From: Symsagittifera roscoffensis
Lineage: Eukaryota > Xenacoelomorpha > Acoela > Convolutidae
Assembly: GCF_963678635.1 (NCBI RefSeq)
Contig: NW_026971130.1
Coordinates: 1-64,000 of the forward strand
Direction: 5' to 3'
DNA length: 64,000 bases
In this document: piece after piece, positions 11,056-20,839 of the stretch
How the letters are laid out: each line of letters starts with the position of its first letter
Numbering within the stretch: the stretch's first letter is position 1
Made by a program: the position numbers and the translations under genes
Notes under the pieces: generated by a model
Databases searched by the model: none
Seen by the model: the letters and a program-made list of their open reading frames with translations, nothing else
Told to the model about the DNA's origin: nothing

Positions 11056-11361
11056 TCATTCTTTTTTGCAATGAAGAGTCGAATCTGAATGTAGGGATGT
11101 TTCTTGGTACTTCTTGGATGTTCCATTGGACTTGTTGATTGTGGCAAAAACTTGTCTTCCACAATAGGTTGCTATGTCATACACTTTGTTGCACTTGGCA
11201 AGCTCCTGATCCATAGTTGACTCCTTGTTAGAAGTGAGTTCCAATATAGGAACGAGTCCCAGATTTTCAGCATCGTGAATAACAGTGTTTTTAATTGCCG
11301 AGATTGCTTCTACTTCTTCTTCGCCAAGATAAACCTGCTGTCTTTTTTCGAGATGTCTCAA
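11056..11361 (-). CDS. Possible PC4-like protein, copy X1 (diverged C-terminus)
   Basis: A 101-codon minus-strand frame. Residues 17-50 (EEVEAISAIKNTVIHDAENLGL) are followed by QELAKCNKVYDIATYCGRQVFATINK. The pattern of a short strand, a Tyr, then xGRQxFxTI resembles the DNA-binding sheet of PC4/p15 transcription coactivators, but the helical C-terminus that should follow is garbled here. The copy at 63244-63516 keeps it better. PC4 proteins bind ssDNA or melted promoters; in a Polinton one could serve replication or late transcription. The resemblance is modest and the first codon is uncertain. Confidence 0.3.
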   Translation of the reverse strand: MRHLEKRQQVYLGEEEVEAISAIKNTVIHDAENLGLVPILELTSNKESTMDQELAKCNKVYDIATYCGRQVFATINKSNGTSKKYQETSLHSDSTLHCKKE

Positions 11362-11842
11362 CTCACTGTTTATGAATAGTTGAAAGCAGGGTTCCTAATA
11401 AATTTTCCCCTTGTAGGGTTTTTGGGACCAAGCAAATTTCTCAATTTTTGCTAGATTTATTTCCGATTTTTCTTTATAATTGGGACTAGTGTCTTTTCTT
11501 GAGTGTTTTTTTCAAAACAAGAACAAGCTGATAAGATGAAGAGAAATGAGAAAAAAAATTTTGATATTAATTGAAATTGGAAGTAAGCAATATGAGTCAT
11601 CCTAATCAAAAAAGGAAATAGAACTAAAATTGGTATTTTTGAGTGAAGTTTCCAAAAATTGAAACGTGCAGGTGTTGGTTTTCCTGTATAAATCCGAAAT
11701 TCTCAGAAGAAATCCTTGTTCCGGATGGCTGCTGCTATGTGTCAAGCTCTTCCCAGCTTTTAATCAGACAATTGTCAAAAATCGCTATTTTTTTCCGTTT
11801 CCAAAAAAATTTACGAAAAAATAATTTAGTAACCAATACTTA

Positions 11843-12241
11843 GTGTCCTACAACTCTTACTGTTCTTTGGAAAATTGTAAATTTCACATATTTTCCATTG
11901 GTTCATCTTTCGATGAAGATTTACTGCAGTTGAGTAGTTTTCATTTCACATATCAAACTATCGATTGTCTATACAATCTGTACAAATACAGATTTTATTC
12001 GAATGTTATTTCATCAACAGGCGAAGTTTTCAATCAATTTGACCGCGATATTCTTCATAATTTGAAACTGAAAGGAGCAGAAAAAATGCCAAGTGTTGCT
12101 ATGAAAAGACTTTTACGCAAAAAATTTAAATATCACTACTTATATTCTAACCAGAAACTAGCTTTCAAACAAACTATCGATTTAGCTTTTCTGGAAAGAG
12201 TTCGTACGTACAAAAATCAAAATAAAAACTCGATTTGTTAA
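11843..12241 (+). CDS. Conserved plus-strand Polinton ORF, copy X1
   Basis: An open frame of about 132 codons. Features are SLENCKFHIFSIGSSFDEDLL, a Tyr/Leu-rich middle (YQTIDCLYNLYKYRFYS) and a basic C-terminal part (MKRLLRKKFKYHYLYSNQKLAFKQ, FLERVR). It is kept open in both X copies with mostly conservative changes. There is no ATG at the start; the first in-frame ATG is deep inside (KMPSVAMKR), so either a splice acceptor or an upstream frame supplies the N-terminus. I recognise no family. It faces the PC4-like gene across about 480 bp of non-coding DNA, which suggests divergent transcription. Confidence 0.4.
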   Translation: MSYNSYCSLENCKFHIFSIGSSFDEDLLQLSSFHFTYQTIDCLYNLYKYRFYSNVISSTGEVFNQFDRDILHNLKLKGAEKMPSVAMKRLLRKKFKYHYLYSNQKLAFKQTIDLAFLERVRTYKNQNKNSIC

Positions 12242-12469
12242 AACAAATTGACTAATGGTTATGAATTTGTAGAGAGTGATCATATCATTTTTTCAATATA
12301 AAATTAAAAAAAACTTTTTATAATCCATCTATTTTGTCTCATATGCTTTAAAAAAATTCACCGTTGCTCAGGAATTTGCAAAAACCTCTTGAAACTTATA
12401 ACCAAGACGTAAGGTTTCTTCTGATTTTCAAGAAGCTGCAAAAAATGTTTTAAATTTTTAACAAATTTC

Positions 12470-12655
12470 AATTTTTTGACGAAATGCGAAAAATGTTTCA
12501 CTTTGTTCGACAAAATTCGAAAAGTGATTCAGTTTTTCAGACAAGATGCGAAAAGCATCTCCCTTTTTCGATAAAATGAGAAAAGTTTTTCCAATTTTTC
12601 TACAAAATGCGGAAACTTTTTGAGTTTTTTTTGACAAGATGCTAAAACCATCAGG
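12470..12655. repeat. 31-bp minisatellite, first copy
   Basis: About six degenerate units of 31 bp built on TTTTCGACAAAATGCGAAAAG followed by about 10 variable bases; the third to fifth units are exactly 31 bp. The Y tandem duplication starts inside this array (about 12526), and the array recurs, shortened, at 14031-14150 and in full at 17680-17865. Period 31 is not a multiple of three, so the open frames crossing it are incidental. Confidence 0.8.
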
Positions 12656-12881
12656 TATTTTTTTACTTATGTTAAAATTTTCTAGTGTTTTTCCTAATAT
12701 GTGTGCGGAAATTATCTAAGTTTCATAACATGTGTGCAATTTTGGAGCATAAAGTCCTAATTGTTTTCCAATGATTTATCCTGAACCTCTCCTTTAATCT
12801 CATAGTTAAAAAGAAATTGAAGACATTTATTAATTACGAAGAACGAACTTAATACCAAACATTGATTATTTACAAAAATAT

Positions 12882-13369
12882 TTAATCAAAGAGCCGTCGA
12901 GCAGCAGAAGAATTCTGGAGGTTCTCTATAGAACAAAGAGCTAGACGGGGTTTCATCGCTGAGGGTTCTTGTGGAGGGGTCTTTTGAGGCGTCATTAATT
13001 CTGAGAAACCCTCGTCTTCATCTATTGTGACTGGGTTTTTGGCTGATGCCATCTCCTCCTCCCAAGGAAAGAGGAAGTCGTCGAGTGGTTGAGCCAGAAA
13101 TCTAGAGTCACAAGTGCCGGGGTAGTTCATTCCCACGTGCTCAGCCACTTGCTCCATCTTTGCATTTCTCCAAGTTGTTTCTCTGTCATGGGTACTTGCA
13201 CCATATGATGTCCCTGCGCATCACTTTCAGCAAGTGCCAGGCTTGGATTGGGATGTCCATTCGTGCCAGAAAAACTCCAGAGACTGTTTCTCGCACTTGA
13301 TTTTTTACTAGAACAAGCGAAAATTCTATAGAGTACATGAGGTTGCTCTTTTGCACTGAGAAGATCATT
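12882..13369 (-). pseudogene. Cell-cycle-motif protein, unit Y1 (1-base deletion)
   Basis: Same gene as at 14387-14874, but a missing base near 13160 (reading CATCTTTGC versus CATCATTTGC) breaks the frame after about 15 codons of the second exon. The downstream part from an internal Met (13157) stays open to the stop at 12882 and still encodes the acidic middle, the TPQK site and the C-terminal ARRLFD. The TATA-like box of this unit is also weaker (TATAAGA versus TATAAAA on the minus strand). The second unit therefore looks like the functional reference and this one the decaying copy. Confidence 0.5.
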
Positions 13370-13554
13370 TTGAGCAACAAGTTGATTAAAAGAGTAAAAA
13401 CAAGAATGATTTAGAGCTGAGAGGGTGTAGCTGACGGAAGATAAGTTAAAATTAGGGTATTAAGAGCTGAGATAGGAGGTATTTGTCGGTAGTCTAGTTG
13501 AAAAAAAAAGATTTTTAGTTAGGAATGAGGGGTACCTTCAACTCAAATGTGTGG

Positions 13555-13762
13555 GTTTAACCAATCAGAACTGATCTTTCTTATATGGATTGTAGTCGTG
13601 TCAAATCAGATTTCTGCTTTCTTTTATAAAAATCTTGTATAAAATTCGTGTGCAATCGGAAACAAAGTTCAATTTTAGGTACGTGTTTTACATTGTCGTT
13701 TCCAATCACAAAAATGTTCATTTTTGTGCTAAATCTAGTTGTCGTATCCAATCAGAGGACCC
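13555..13762 (-). promoter_or_regulatory. CCAAT-box cluster, unit Y1
   Basis: Same arrangement as in unit Y2: CCAATCAG at 13561-13568, CCAATCA at about 13703 and CCAATCAG at about 13749, plus related CAAATCAG and GCAATCGG. The TATA-like element reads TATAAGA on the minus strand. It lies upstream of the broken minus-strand gene of this unit. Confidence 0.35.
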
Positions 13763-14030
13763 TTTAAAGAACTTAAATCTTCCGAATAACTATAAAAATA
13801 CAGAAAAGAAATCGCAAAAAAATGACCAAAATTTGTTTGCCGTAAAAATAAGAAAAATTGCCGATATAAATAACCAAAGAAAAAAATTAGAAATAGTAGC
13901 CTTTTCACAATATTTTCATCAAGTTAGTTGATTTTTTTTGTATGTTATCAATGAAAAACTAATGAGTGTTGAGTAAATGGTCAAATTCTTTAATTTTGAT
14001 GTAGATTTGGGAGGATAACTCATAGTTGAT

Positions 14031-14150
14031 GATTCAGTTTTTCAGACAAGATGCGAAAAGCATCTCCCTTTTTCGATAAAATGAGAAAAGTTTTTCCAAT
14101 TTTTCTACAAAATGCGGAAACTTTTTGAGTTTTTTTTGACAAGATGCTAA
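14031..14150. repeat. 31-bp minisatellite, shortened copy at the Y1/Y2 junction
   Basis: The last four units of the minisatellite reappear directly after GTTGATGAT at the junction of the two Y units. This fixes the duplication breakpoint inside the array. Confidence 0.8.
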
Positions 14151-14386
14151 AACCATCAGGTATTTTTTTACTTATGTTAAAATTTTCTAGTGTTTTTCCT
14201 AATATGTGTGCGGAAATTATCTAAGTTTCATAACATGTGTGCAATTTTGGAGCATAAAGTCCTAATTGTTTTCCAATGATTTATCCTGAACCTCTCCTTT
14301 AATCTCATAGTTAAAAAGAAATTGAAGACATTTATTAATTACGAAGAACGAACTTAATACCAAACATTGATTATTTACAAAAATAT

Positions 14387-14874
14387 TTAATCAAAGAGCC
14401 GTCGAGCAGCAGAAGAATTCTGGAGGTTCTCTATAGAACAAAGAGCTAGACGGGGTTTCATCGCTGAGGGTTCTTGTGGAGGGGTCTTTTGAGGCGTCAT
14501 TAATTCTGAGAAACCCTCGTCTTCATCTATTGTGACTGGGTTTTTGGCTGATGCCATCTCCTCCTCCCAAGGAAAGAGGAAGTCGTCGAGTGGTTGAGCC
14601 AGAAATCTAGAGTCACAAGTGCCGGGGTAGTTCATTCCCACGTGCTCAGCCACTTGCTCCATCATTTGCATTTCTCCAAGTTGTTTCTCTGTCATGGGTA
14701 CTTGCACCATATGATGTCCCTGCGCATCACTTTCAGCAAGTGCCAGGCTTGGATTGGGATGTCCATTCGTGCCAGAAAAACTCCAGAGACTGTTTCTCGC
14801 ACTTGATTTTTTACTAGACCAAGCGAAAATTCTATAGAGTACATGAGGTTGCTCTTTTGCACTGAGAAGATCAT
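14387..14874 (-). CDS. Small acidic protein with CDK-site, D-box-like and cyclin-docking-like motifs
   Basis: The open minus-strand frame 14710-14387 encodes 107 residues. A two-exon model gives 134: exon 1 14874-14803 (ATG in context CAAAATG), an 83-nt intron with GT at 14802 and CAG at 14720, exon 2 14719-14387, joined in frame. Numbering on the 107-residue frame: an acidic stretch DDFLFPWEEE (42-51) and DEDEGFSEL (62-70); TPQKTPP (72-78) with a full S/T-P-x-K CDK consensus; RLALCSIEN (87-95), which fits the RxxLxxxxN D-box; and C-terminal ARRLFD (102-107), which fits an RxLF cyclin-docking site. These are short motifs, so chance matches are possible. It is not a core Polinton gene. It could be a captured host cell-cycle regulator; I cannot name the ancestor. 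Confidence 0.45.
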
Positions 14875-15066
14875 TTTGAGCAACAAGTTGATTAAAAGAG
14901 TAAAAACAAGAATGATTTAGAGCTGAGAGGGTGTAGCTGACGGAAGATAAGTTAAAATTAGGGTATTAAGAGCTGAGATAGGAGGTATTTGTCGGTAGTC
15001 TAGTTGAAAAAAAAAGATTTTTAGTTAGGAATGAGGGGTACCTTCAACTCAAATGTGTGGGTTTAA

Positions 15067-15261
15067 CCAATCAGAACTGATCTTTTTTATATGGATTGTA
15101 GTCGTGTCAAATCAGATTTCTGCTTTCTTTTATAAAAATCTTGTATAAAATTCGTGTGCAATCGGAAACAAAGTTCAATTTTAGGTACGTGTTTTACATT
15201 GTCGTTTCCAATCACAAAAATGTTCATTTTTGTGCTAAATCTAGTTGTCGTATCCAATCAG
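15067..15261 (-). promoter_or_regulatory. CCAAT/TATA promoter-like region, unit Y2
   Basis: CCAATCAG at 15067-15074, CCAATCA at 15208-15214 and CCAATCAG at 15254-15261, with the related CAAATCAG and GCAATCGG between. On the minus strand a TATA-like CATATAAAAAAG lies at about 15083-15094. This places a start near 15060, about 190 bases upstream of the proposed ATG at 14874. CCAAT boxes bound by NF-Y are typical of metazoan cell-cycle promoters; that link is inference. Confidence 0.4.
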
Positions 15262-15537
15262 AGGACCCTTTAAAGAACTTAAATCTTCCAAATAACTATA
15301 AAAATACAGAAAAGAAATCGCAAAAAAATGACCAAAATTTGTTTGCCGTAAAAATAAGAAAAATTGCCGATATAAATAACCAAAGAAAAAAATTAGAAAT
15401 AGTAGCCTTTTCACAATATTTTCATCAAGTTAGTTGATTTTTTTTGTATGTTATCAATGAAAAACTAATGAGTGTTGAGTAAATGGTCAAATTCTTTAAT
15501 TTTGATGTAGATTTGGGAGGATAACTCATAGTTGATG

Positions 15538-15871
15538 AATTTTTCAAAGCAAATCTTTGGAAATCTGATTCCAAACCTGATCAAGCTGGATTTTGAGCTT
15601 TGAAAATTTTTAGAGAAATGAAGGAAAAAAGAACTTTAATGGTAACTTGTTACAAATTTCGGTATTGGGTAAGCAATAAAAAGAGTCTTTCATATATTAT
15701 CATACAATGTTTTGATCAACTTCAAACTTTCGAGAATAAACAATTTTTTTCCTTGTGAGTTGTAATTCAGCCTTAAGTTTAAAGCTTTGATACGGCATAT
15801 GTGGAACAAAAGTAAACTGTTTGTTAGTGTGGGTTTCTCTAAAAAGACCTTTACTTAGTCGGATAACTCAC
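15538..15871. other. Unique spacer between Y2 and X2
   Basis: AT-rich DNA found once in the window. No coding frame or repeat is visible. It marks where Y-specific DNA was joined to the second X copy. Confidence 0.5.
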
Positions 15872-16287
15872 TTTTTGATATCGGATAGGTATCCTATGTG
15901 AGTTTTTCTTCTATAATTATGCAGAATCCACTCAAAATGAGATATTTGTGAGTCTACGTCCAAGTTCTGCAAGTTTGGTAAATTTTGTGATGCTATAATT
16001 GTTAGTGAAATTTATTGGGCCTTTTCAAGGGAACAAATTGAAAAAAAGCCCAATTTATTGTGAAGTTTTAAAATCACATTTCTTGATAAACCATTATTCC
16101 AACTCAAACTGCCGTACGCGAATAGTGAACGAAAAATGATTTTGAGGATAAATATTTAAATAATACGTCAAAATACATAAATCACACGATTTATTGTACA
16201 CTACAGTTCTCAAAAAACATAAAGACTCTCAAAATTTGGGACAGTTCTTTGAATTCGTTCAGATATAGTTGAAATAAGCAACTTGTT

Positions 16288-16584
16288 TCATTGCTTCATT
16301 CTCTTTTGCAGTGAAGAGTCGAATCTGAATGTAGGGATGTTTCTTACATTGTACGTGTTGATCGTGGCAAAAACTTGTCTTCTATTATAGGTTGCTATGC
16401 CATACACTTTGTTGCAGTTGGCAAGCTCCTGGTCCAAAGTTGACTCCTTGTTAGAAGTGAGTTCCAATATAGGAACGAGTCCAAGTTTTTCAGCATCGTG
16501 AATAACAGTATTTTTAATTGCCGAGATTGCTTCTCCTTCTTTTTCGCCAAGATAAACCTGCAGTCTTTTTTCGAGATGTCTCAA
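16288..16584 (-). CDS. Possible PC4-like protein, copy X2
   Basis: A 98-codon frame, a duplicate of 11056-11361 with about 80 percent identical residues through EAISAIKNTVIHDAEKLGL, LELTSNKES and KVYGIATYNRRQVFATIN. It then reads NVRNIPTFRFDSSLQKRMKQ, i.e. the strand after the Tyr-containing loop is shifted relative to the better copy at 63244-63516. It is open from MRHLEKRLQVYLGEKEGE, but the Polinton C copy suggests the gene should continue upstream. PC4 identity is tentative. Confidence 0.3.
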   Translation of the reverse strand: MRHLEKRLQVYLGEKEGEAISAIKNTVIHDAEKLGLVPILELTSNKESTLDQELANCNKVYGIATYNRRQVFATINTYNVRNIPTFRFDSSLQKRMKQ

Positions 16585-16876
16585 CTCATTGTTCTTGAAT
16601 AGTTGAAAGCAGGGTTCCTAAAAAATTTTCCCCTTGTAGGGTTTTTGGGACCAAGCAAATCTCTCAATTCTTGTTAGATTTTTGTCGAATTTGGGACTAG
16701 TGTCTTTTCTTTAGTACTTTTTTCAAAACAAAAACAAGCTGATAAGATAAAGAGAAATGAGAAAAAAGATTTTGATGTTAAATGAAAATGGAAATAAGCA
16801 ATATAAGTCACTCTACTCATAAAAGGAAATAGAACTATAATTGGTATTTTTGAGTGAAGTTTCCAAAGATTGAAAT

Positions 16877-17437
16877 GTGCAGGTGTTGGTTTTCCTGTAT
16901 AAATCCACAATTCTCGGCAAAAATCCTTGTTCCGGATGGCTGCTGCTATGTGTCAAGCTCTTCCCAGCTTTTAATCGGACAATTGTCAAAAATCGCTATT
17001 TTTTTCCGTTTCCAAAAAAATTTACGAAAAAAAAAATTAGTAACCAATACTTAGTGTCCTACAATTCTTACTGTTCTTTGGAAAATTGTAAATTTCACAT
17101 ATTTTCCATTGGTTCATCTTTCGATGAAGATTTACTGCAGTTGAGTAGTTTTCATTTCACATACCAAACTATCGATTGTCTATACAATCTGTACAAATAC
17201 AGATTTTATTCGAAGGTTATTTCATCAACAGGCGAAGTAGTCTATCAATTTGACCGCGATATTCTTCATAATTTGAAACTGAAAAGAGCAGAAAAAATGC
17301 CAAGTGTTGCTAAGAAAAGACTTTTACGCAAAAAATTTAAATATCACTACTTATATTCTAACCAGAAACTAGCTTTCAAACAAACTATCGATTTAGCTTT
17401 TCTGGAAAGAGTTCGTGAAGTACAAAATTCAAAATAA
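16877..17437 (+). CDS. Conserved plus-strand Polinton ORF, copy X2
   Basis: The frame is open for 186 codons. The X1 frame corresponds to its last 130 or so. Substitutions between copies (for example NVISSTGEVFNQ versus KVISSTGEVVYQ, and MKRLLRKK versus KKRLLRKK) keep the frame and the basic C-terminal character. The upstream 55 codons (near SGWLLLCVKLFPAFNRTIV) are hydrophobic and correspond to a DNA block also present at the right edge of the window (63960-64000), so this gene probably exists in Polinton C too. No family recognised; the initiation codon is unclear. Confidence 0.4.
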   Translation: MQVLVFLYKSTILGKNPCSGWLLLCVKLFPAFNRTIVKNRYFFPFPKKFTKKKISNQYLVSYNSYCSLENCKFHIFSIGSSFDEDLLQLSSFHFTYQTIDCLYNLYKYRFYSKVISSTGEVVYQFDRDILHNLKLKRAEKMPSVAKKRLLRKKFKYHYLYSNQKLAFKQTIDLAFLERVREVQNSK

Positions 17438-17679
17438 AAACTTGATTTTTTAAAACAAATTGACTAATGGTTATGAATTTGTAGAGAGTGATCATATCAT
17501 TTTTTCAATATAAAATTAAAAAACTTTTTATAATCCATCTATTTTGTCTCATATGCTTTAAAAAATTCACCGTTGCTCAGGAATTTGCAAAAACCTAGTC
17601 AAACTTCTAACCAAGACGTAAGGTTTCTTCTGATTTTCAAGAAGCTGCAAAAATTGTTTTAAATTTTAAACAAATTTCA

Positions 17680-17865
17680 CTTTTTTGACAAAATGCGAAA
17701 AATGTTTCACTTTGTTCGACAAAACGCGAAAAGTGATTCAGTTTTTCAGACAAGATGCGAAAAGCATCTCCCTTTTTCGATAAAATGAGAAAAGTTTTTC
17801 CAATTTTTCTACAAAATGCGGAAACTTTTTGAGTTTTTTTTGACAAGAAGCTAAAACCATCAGGT
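17680..17865. repeat. 31-bp minisatellite, X2 copy
   Basis: Full-length counterpart of 12470-12655, about six units of TTTTCGACAAAATGCGAAAAG plus variable tail. A minus-strand open frame across it (17637-17846) is only a readout of the repeat. Confidence 0.8.
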
Positions 17866-18199
17866 ATTTTTTACTTATGTTAAAATTCTCTAGTGTTTTT
17901 CCTAATATGTGTGCGGAAATTATCTAAGTTTCATAACATGTGTGCAATTTTGGAGCATTAAATTAAGTTCTAAATGTTTTCCAATGATTTATCCTGAACC
18001 TCTCCTCTAATCTCAAGAATGCACTCAAGAACGTCAGAACGCAAAGTAGAGGTTCGAATTGATCACAATTGACACTATTTTTGCTGCATTACTAAAAAAC
18101 ATCCCAATGGGATGTCCATACTATGTCTTGCCTGAGCCTTGATTACGACATACTCAATTAAACTGTCTTTTATCGGATAAATATAAACAACCATACAAA

Positions 18200-20747
18200 T
18201 ATCATCTTTGCCTTTTCTGTGCGTTAACAATGTATTTGCATGGTCATATTAATCTTGATACTCATACTTCTCAGCTATTTACAGATCTTATATCAAATTC
18301 TGGATACGATCCGAAGAACTTTCGTGGAGTGTCAGTTAATGATCTAACTCTTGTTGAGAAGATAGTTGAACGCAACAATTTCAATTACAGTTTTGATATT
18401 CAAGAAGGAGAATACGTTGGAGAGTTAGCGTATTAATTATTAGTAAAAAAATTTTTAAAAAAAACCGTGAAATTGTTAAGATTCAACAACCATATCATTG
18501 ATAAGAATAATATTGATTCTTTCTTCAAGTGTTTCCTATATCCTAACTGTGACTTTGTCTTCAACAGATCAGAAAAATTCAACAGTCATCATCTAACATG
18601 TAAAGATAGAGTGTAAAACACCAACAATTTATCCAAAAAACGCGTAAACACTAATCGAGAAACTTGACGGTTTCAACATTCCTTACACCGAAGAACATAA
18701 ATTATTTAGCAATGTAGCAATCTTTGACTTCGATTCAATTTGTGCCCCCACAGAAGAATCAAAAGCAACTGAAACAACTACTTGGAATGGAAAGTTGTCC
18801 CTATTTTCGTCACAATATCTTCAAATGATGAAACTGGGATGCAGGCTTCCAAGTCTTGCAAATATCTGCTTACACAAATCTACAAATCACAAATTCTGCC
18901 CGTTCTTTAAAGGAGCTAAGGATTTATGTGAGAAAATTAGAGAAGACATGACAGTTGGTCCATCAATAGTTTTTACACGAAAAGCTGTTGTCGATCAAAC
19001 CAATATTCGTAACTCACCAAATGTTTGCAAGACAATAGTTCGAATTGACGCTAGCCAATTACATCCAATCTCAATGTGCCAAGAGATGCCGACCGGACTT
19101 AACACAAGATGGGAGTATGACTCTGGAACTGATTGATTCAAAGCTAGAAAAAAAAGGACAAGAAATTTTGAGAATATGGTTATGTCCTTCTATCACGAAT
19201 TGAGACCAGAGTGTACAACTGACAGTTTTTACACAACCGGAAAGCAGAAGAAAATGGACTGTTTCCATGTTGATGGCTACTGCGATCACTGTAAAACAGT
19301 ATTCGAAGCTATGGGTGTCTACTATCACTTCAGAAACCCGTCTAAATTGTCGGAACAAGATATTAAGAAGCGAAAAAGTGATGAGTTGAGACTAAAGTAC
19401 ATAAAAGAGAAAGGTTACAAAATTTAGAAACTGTGGGATTTTTAGTGATGGGAGCATTTTAAAACCAGTTATTCAGTCAAGAATCATGTCAAGACAAATT
19501 TTCCTAATAGAATACCTCTGTCTACTGGTTCGTTGTTTGAAAAAAGAGAGAATTGATCCTTTTTTGGCTGTGTGCAATGAGATCAAACAGTTTCCGACAA
19601 GTTGAAGCCCTCATTTTCAAATTTTCCTCCAATATTTAAAAAAATTGCCGTCTGCCATAACGATATTGGAGAATTCATGAGAATTTATTCCGACGAAAAT
19701 GATTTGTTGAAAAACTCACAACGAGTGTTGATTTCCAGTTATAAGCAAGAAAATGGCACAATCGTCAGACCTTCTTAACTTCTATCTAAGTCCTGGAATT
19801 CAATGTACAAAACTGCATTGCTTTATTGATTACACACCTAGGAAATATTTCAACTTTTTTGCTCAATCTGTTGTTGATGCTCGACGAGAAGGAGACGAGA
19901 ATCCACATTCTAGAGTTGTTTCTGAGACGATGAAGCTTCTCAGTAACAGATTGCACGGTTATCAATTTATCGAAGATCCAGACACACGATAACTAAATAT
20001 CTCGGCAATGAGAAGACACACAAAGTAATAAAGGAGAATTTTTTCAAGCGATTGAATTTTGTGAAAAAAGACAAATTTGAAGTAGAACCATTCAAGTCAA
20101 CAATTGAACAAAGAGAGCCAATTTTTGTGGGCTTTTTCATTCTTCAATATGCAAAACTTAAAATGTTGAAGTTATACTACAATTTCTTCAGCAAGTTTTG
20201 CGATGAGGATAATTTCGAGGAATTGGAGATGGACACGGACTCTCTGTATCTAGCGTTAGCCGAATTGAACTTGGAGGATTGTATTTTACCTGAGAAAAAA
20301 GCTCGATGGCTACAAATCAGTCGAAATGACTGCAGAGATGACTTTATTGCCAATTCATGGAAAATTTTTTTATCACGTACATGCTGCGCTGTCCATCAAA
20401 AGCATGAAAAACGAGAACCCGGTCTAATCAAATAAGAATTCCGCTGTACTGAAATCTTGTGCATGTGCAGCAAGACGCATTGCTGCTATGATAGTATAAG
20501 CGTCAAATTTAAATTTCGCAGCAAAACACTCAACAAAAGAACGCTAGAAGATACCGGGGATGGACCAATGTATAAATACAGACGAGTTCTTGACAAAGCT
20601 GTAAATTTAAAGTCGAAGAATTGCGATTTCAAAACCTTCAACCATTTAGTCGGAACATATGAATAAAATAAAAAAGGACTCAGTTACTTTTACCAGAAAA
20701 GGGAAGTACTTATTGATGGAATTAATTCTAAGACATTGAACTTGTAA
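18200..20747 (+). pseudogene. polB: Polinton protein-primed-type family B DNA polymerase (broken)
   Basis: The polymerase replicates the element from its termini and normally exceeds 1000 residues; here about 2.5 kb of its middle and C-terminal parts remain on the plus strand. Blocks in order: ALTMYLHGHINLDTHTSQLF (about 18230), VAIFDFDSICAP at about 18710 (an exonuclease-I-like D-x-D where D-x-E would be expected), VCKTIVRIDASQLHPISM (19030-19075, motif A region), FHVDGYCDHCKTVFEAMG, MKLLSNRLHGYQ (19930, motif B; the usual NSxYG core is not intact), then MDTDSLYLAL (about 20230, motif C with both catalytic Asp), DKREPGL-like KREPGLIK and the end at 20747. At least six stops or frameshifts break it. 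The terminus lies about 90 bp from the right TIR, as usual for Polintons. Confidence 0.85.
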
Positions 20748-20839
20748 ATTTAACCTGTAAACTGTTGAAAAATTTCATACGATGCAATGATTTATATGCT
20801 ATTTAACACTTCAACTGTAATAAATTTTTCTGAAAGTTA

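Larger units (their letters stand above)
10640..12797. repeat. Repeat X, first copy
   Basis: Direct repeat of 15872-18012, about 90-95 percent identical by eye. It begins at TTTTTGATATCGGATAGGTATCC and ends at CCTGAACCTCTCC(T/T)TTAATCTCA. It contains a minus-strand PC4-like gene, a plus-strand ORF and the 31-bp minisatellite. The two X copies flank the younger tandem Y units, so X was duplicated first, or together with the capture of Y. Confidence 0.8.
12526..15537. repeat. Near-identical tandem duplication Y (2 x about 1506 bp)
   Basis: Units 12526-14031 and 14032-15537 differ by only a handful of bases: a one-base indel at 13160 versus 14665, A/C at 13313 versus 14818, C/T at 13581 versus 15087, and G/A near 13785 versus 15290. 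This is the youngest event in the window. Each unit has 270 bp of X tail with part of the minisatellite, then about 1230 bp of Y-specific DNA with a minus-strand gene, a CCAAT/TATA promoter-like region and flanking non-coding sequence. An assembly artefact is conceivable but the scattered differences argue against it. Confidence 0.9.
15872..18012. repeat. Repeat X, second copy
   Basis: Direct repeat of 10640-12797, with the same PC4-like gene, plus-strand ORF and minisatellite. It leads straight into the polymerase gene. Divergence between the X copies is clearly greater than between Y units, giving an order of events: X first, Y later. Confidence 0.8.

Noticed and set aside
13635-13931. 98-codon plus-strand frame (also 15141-15437), identical in both Y units
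   Set aside because: It has no in-frame ATG, overlaps the promoter-like CCAAT cluster, and identity is explained by the recent duplication.
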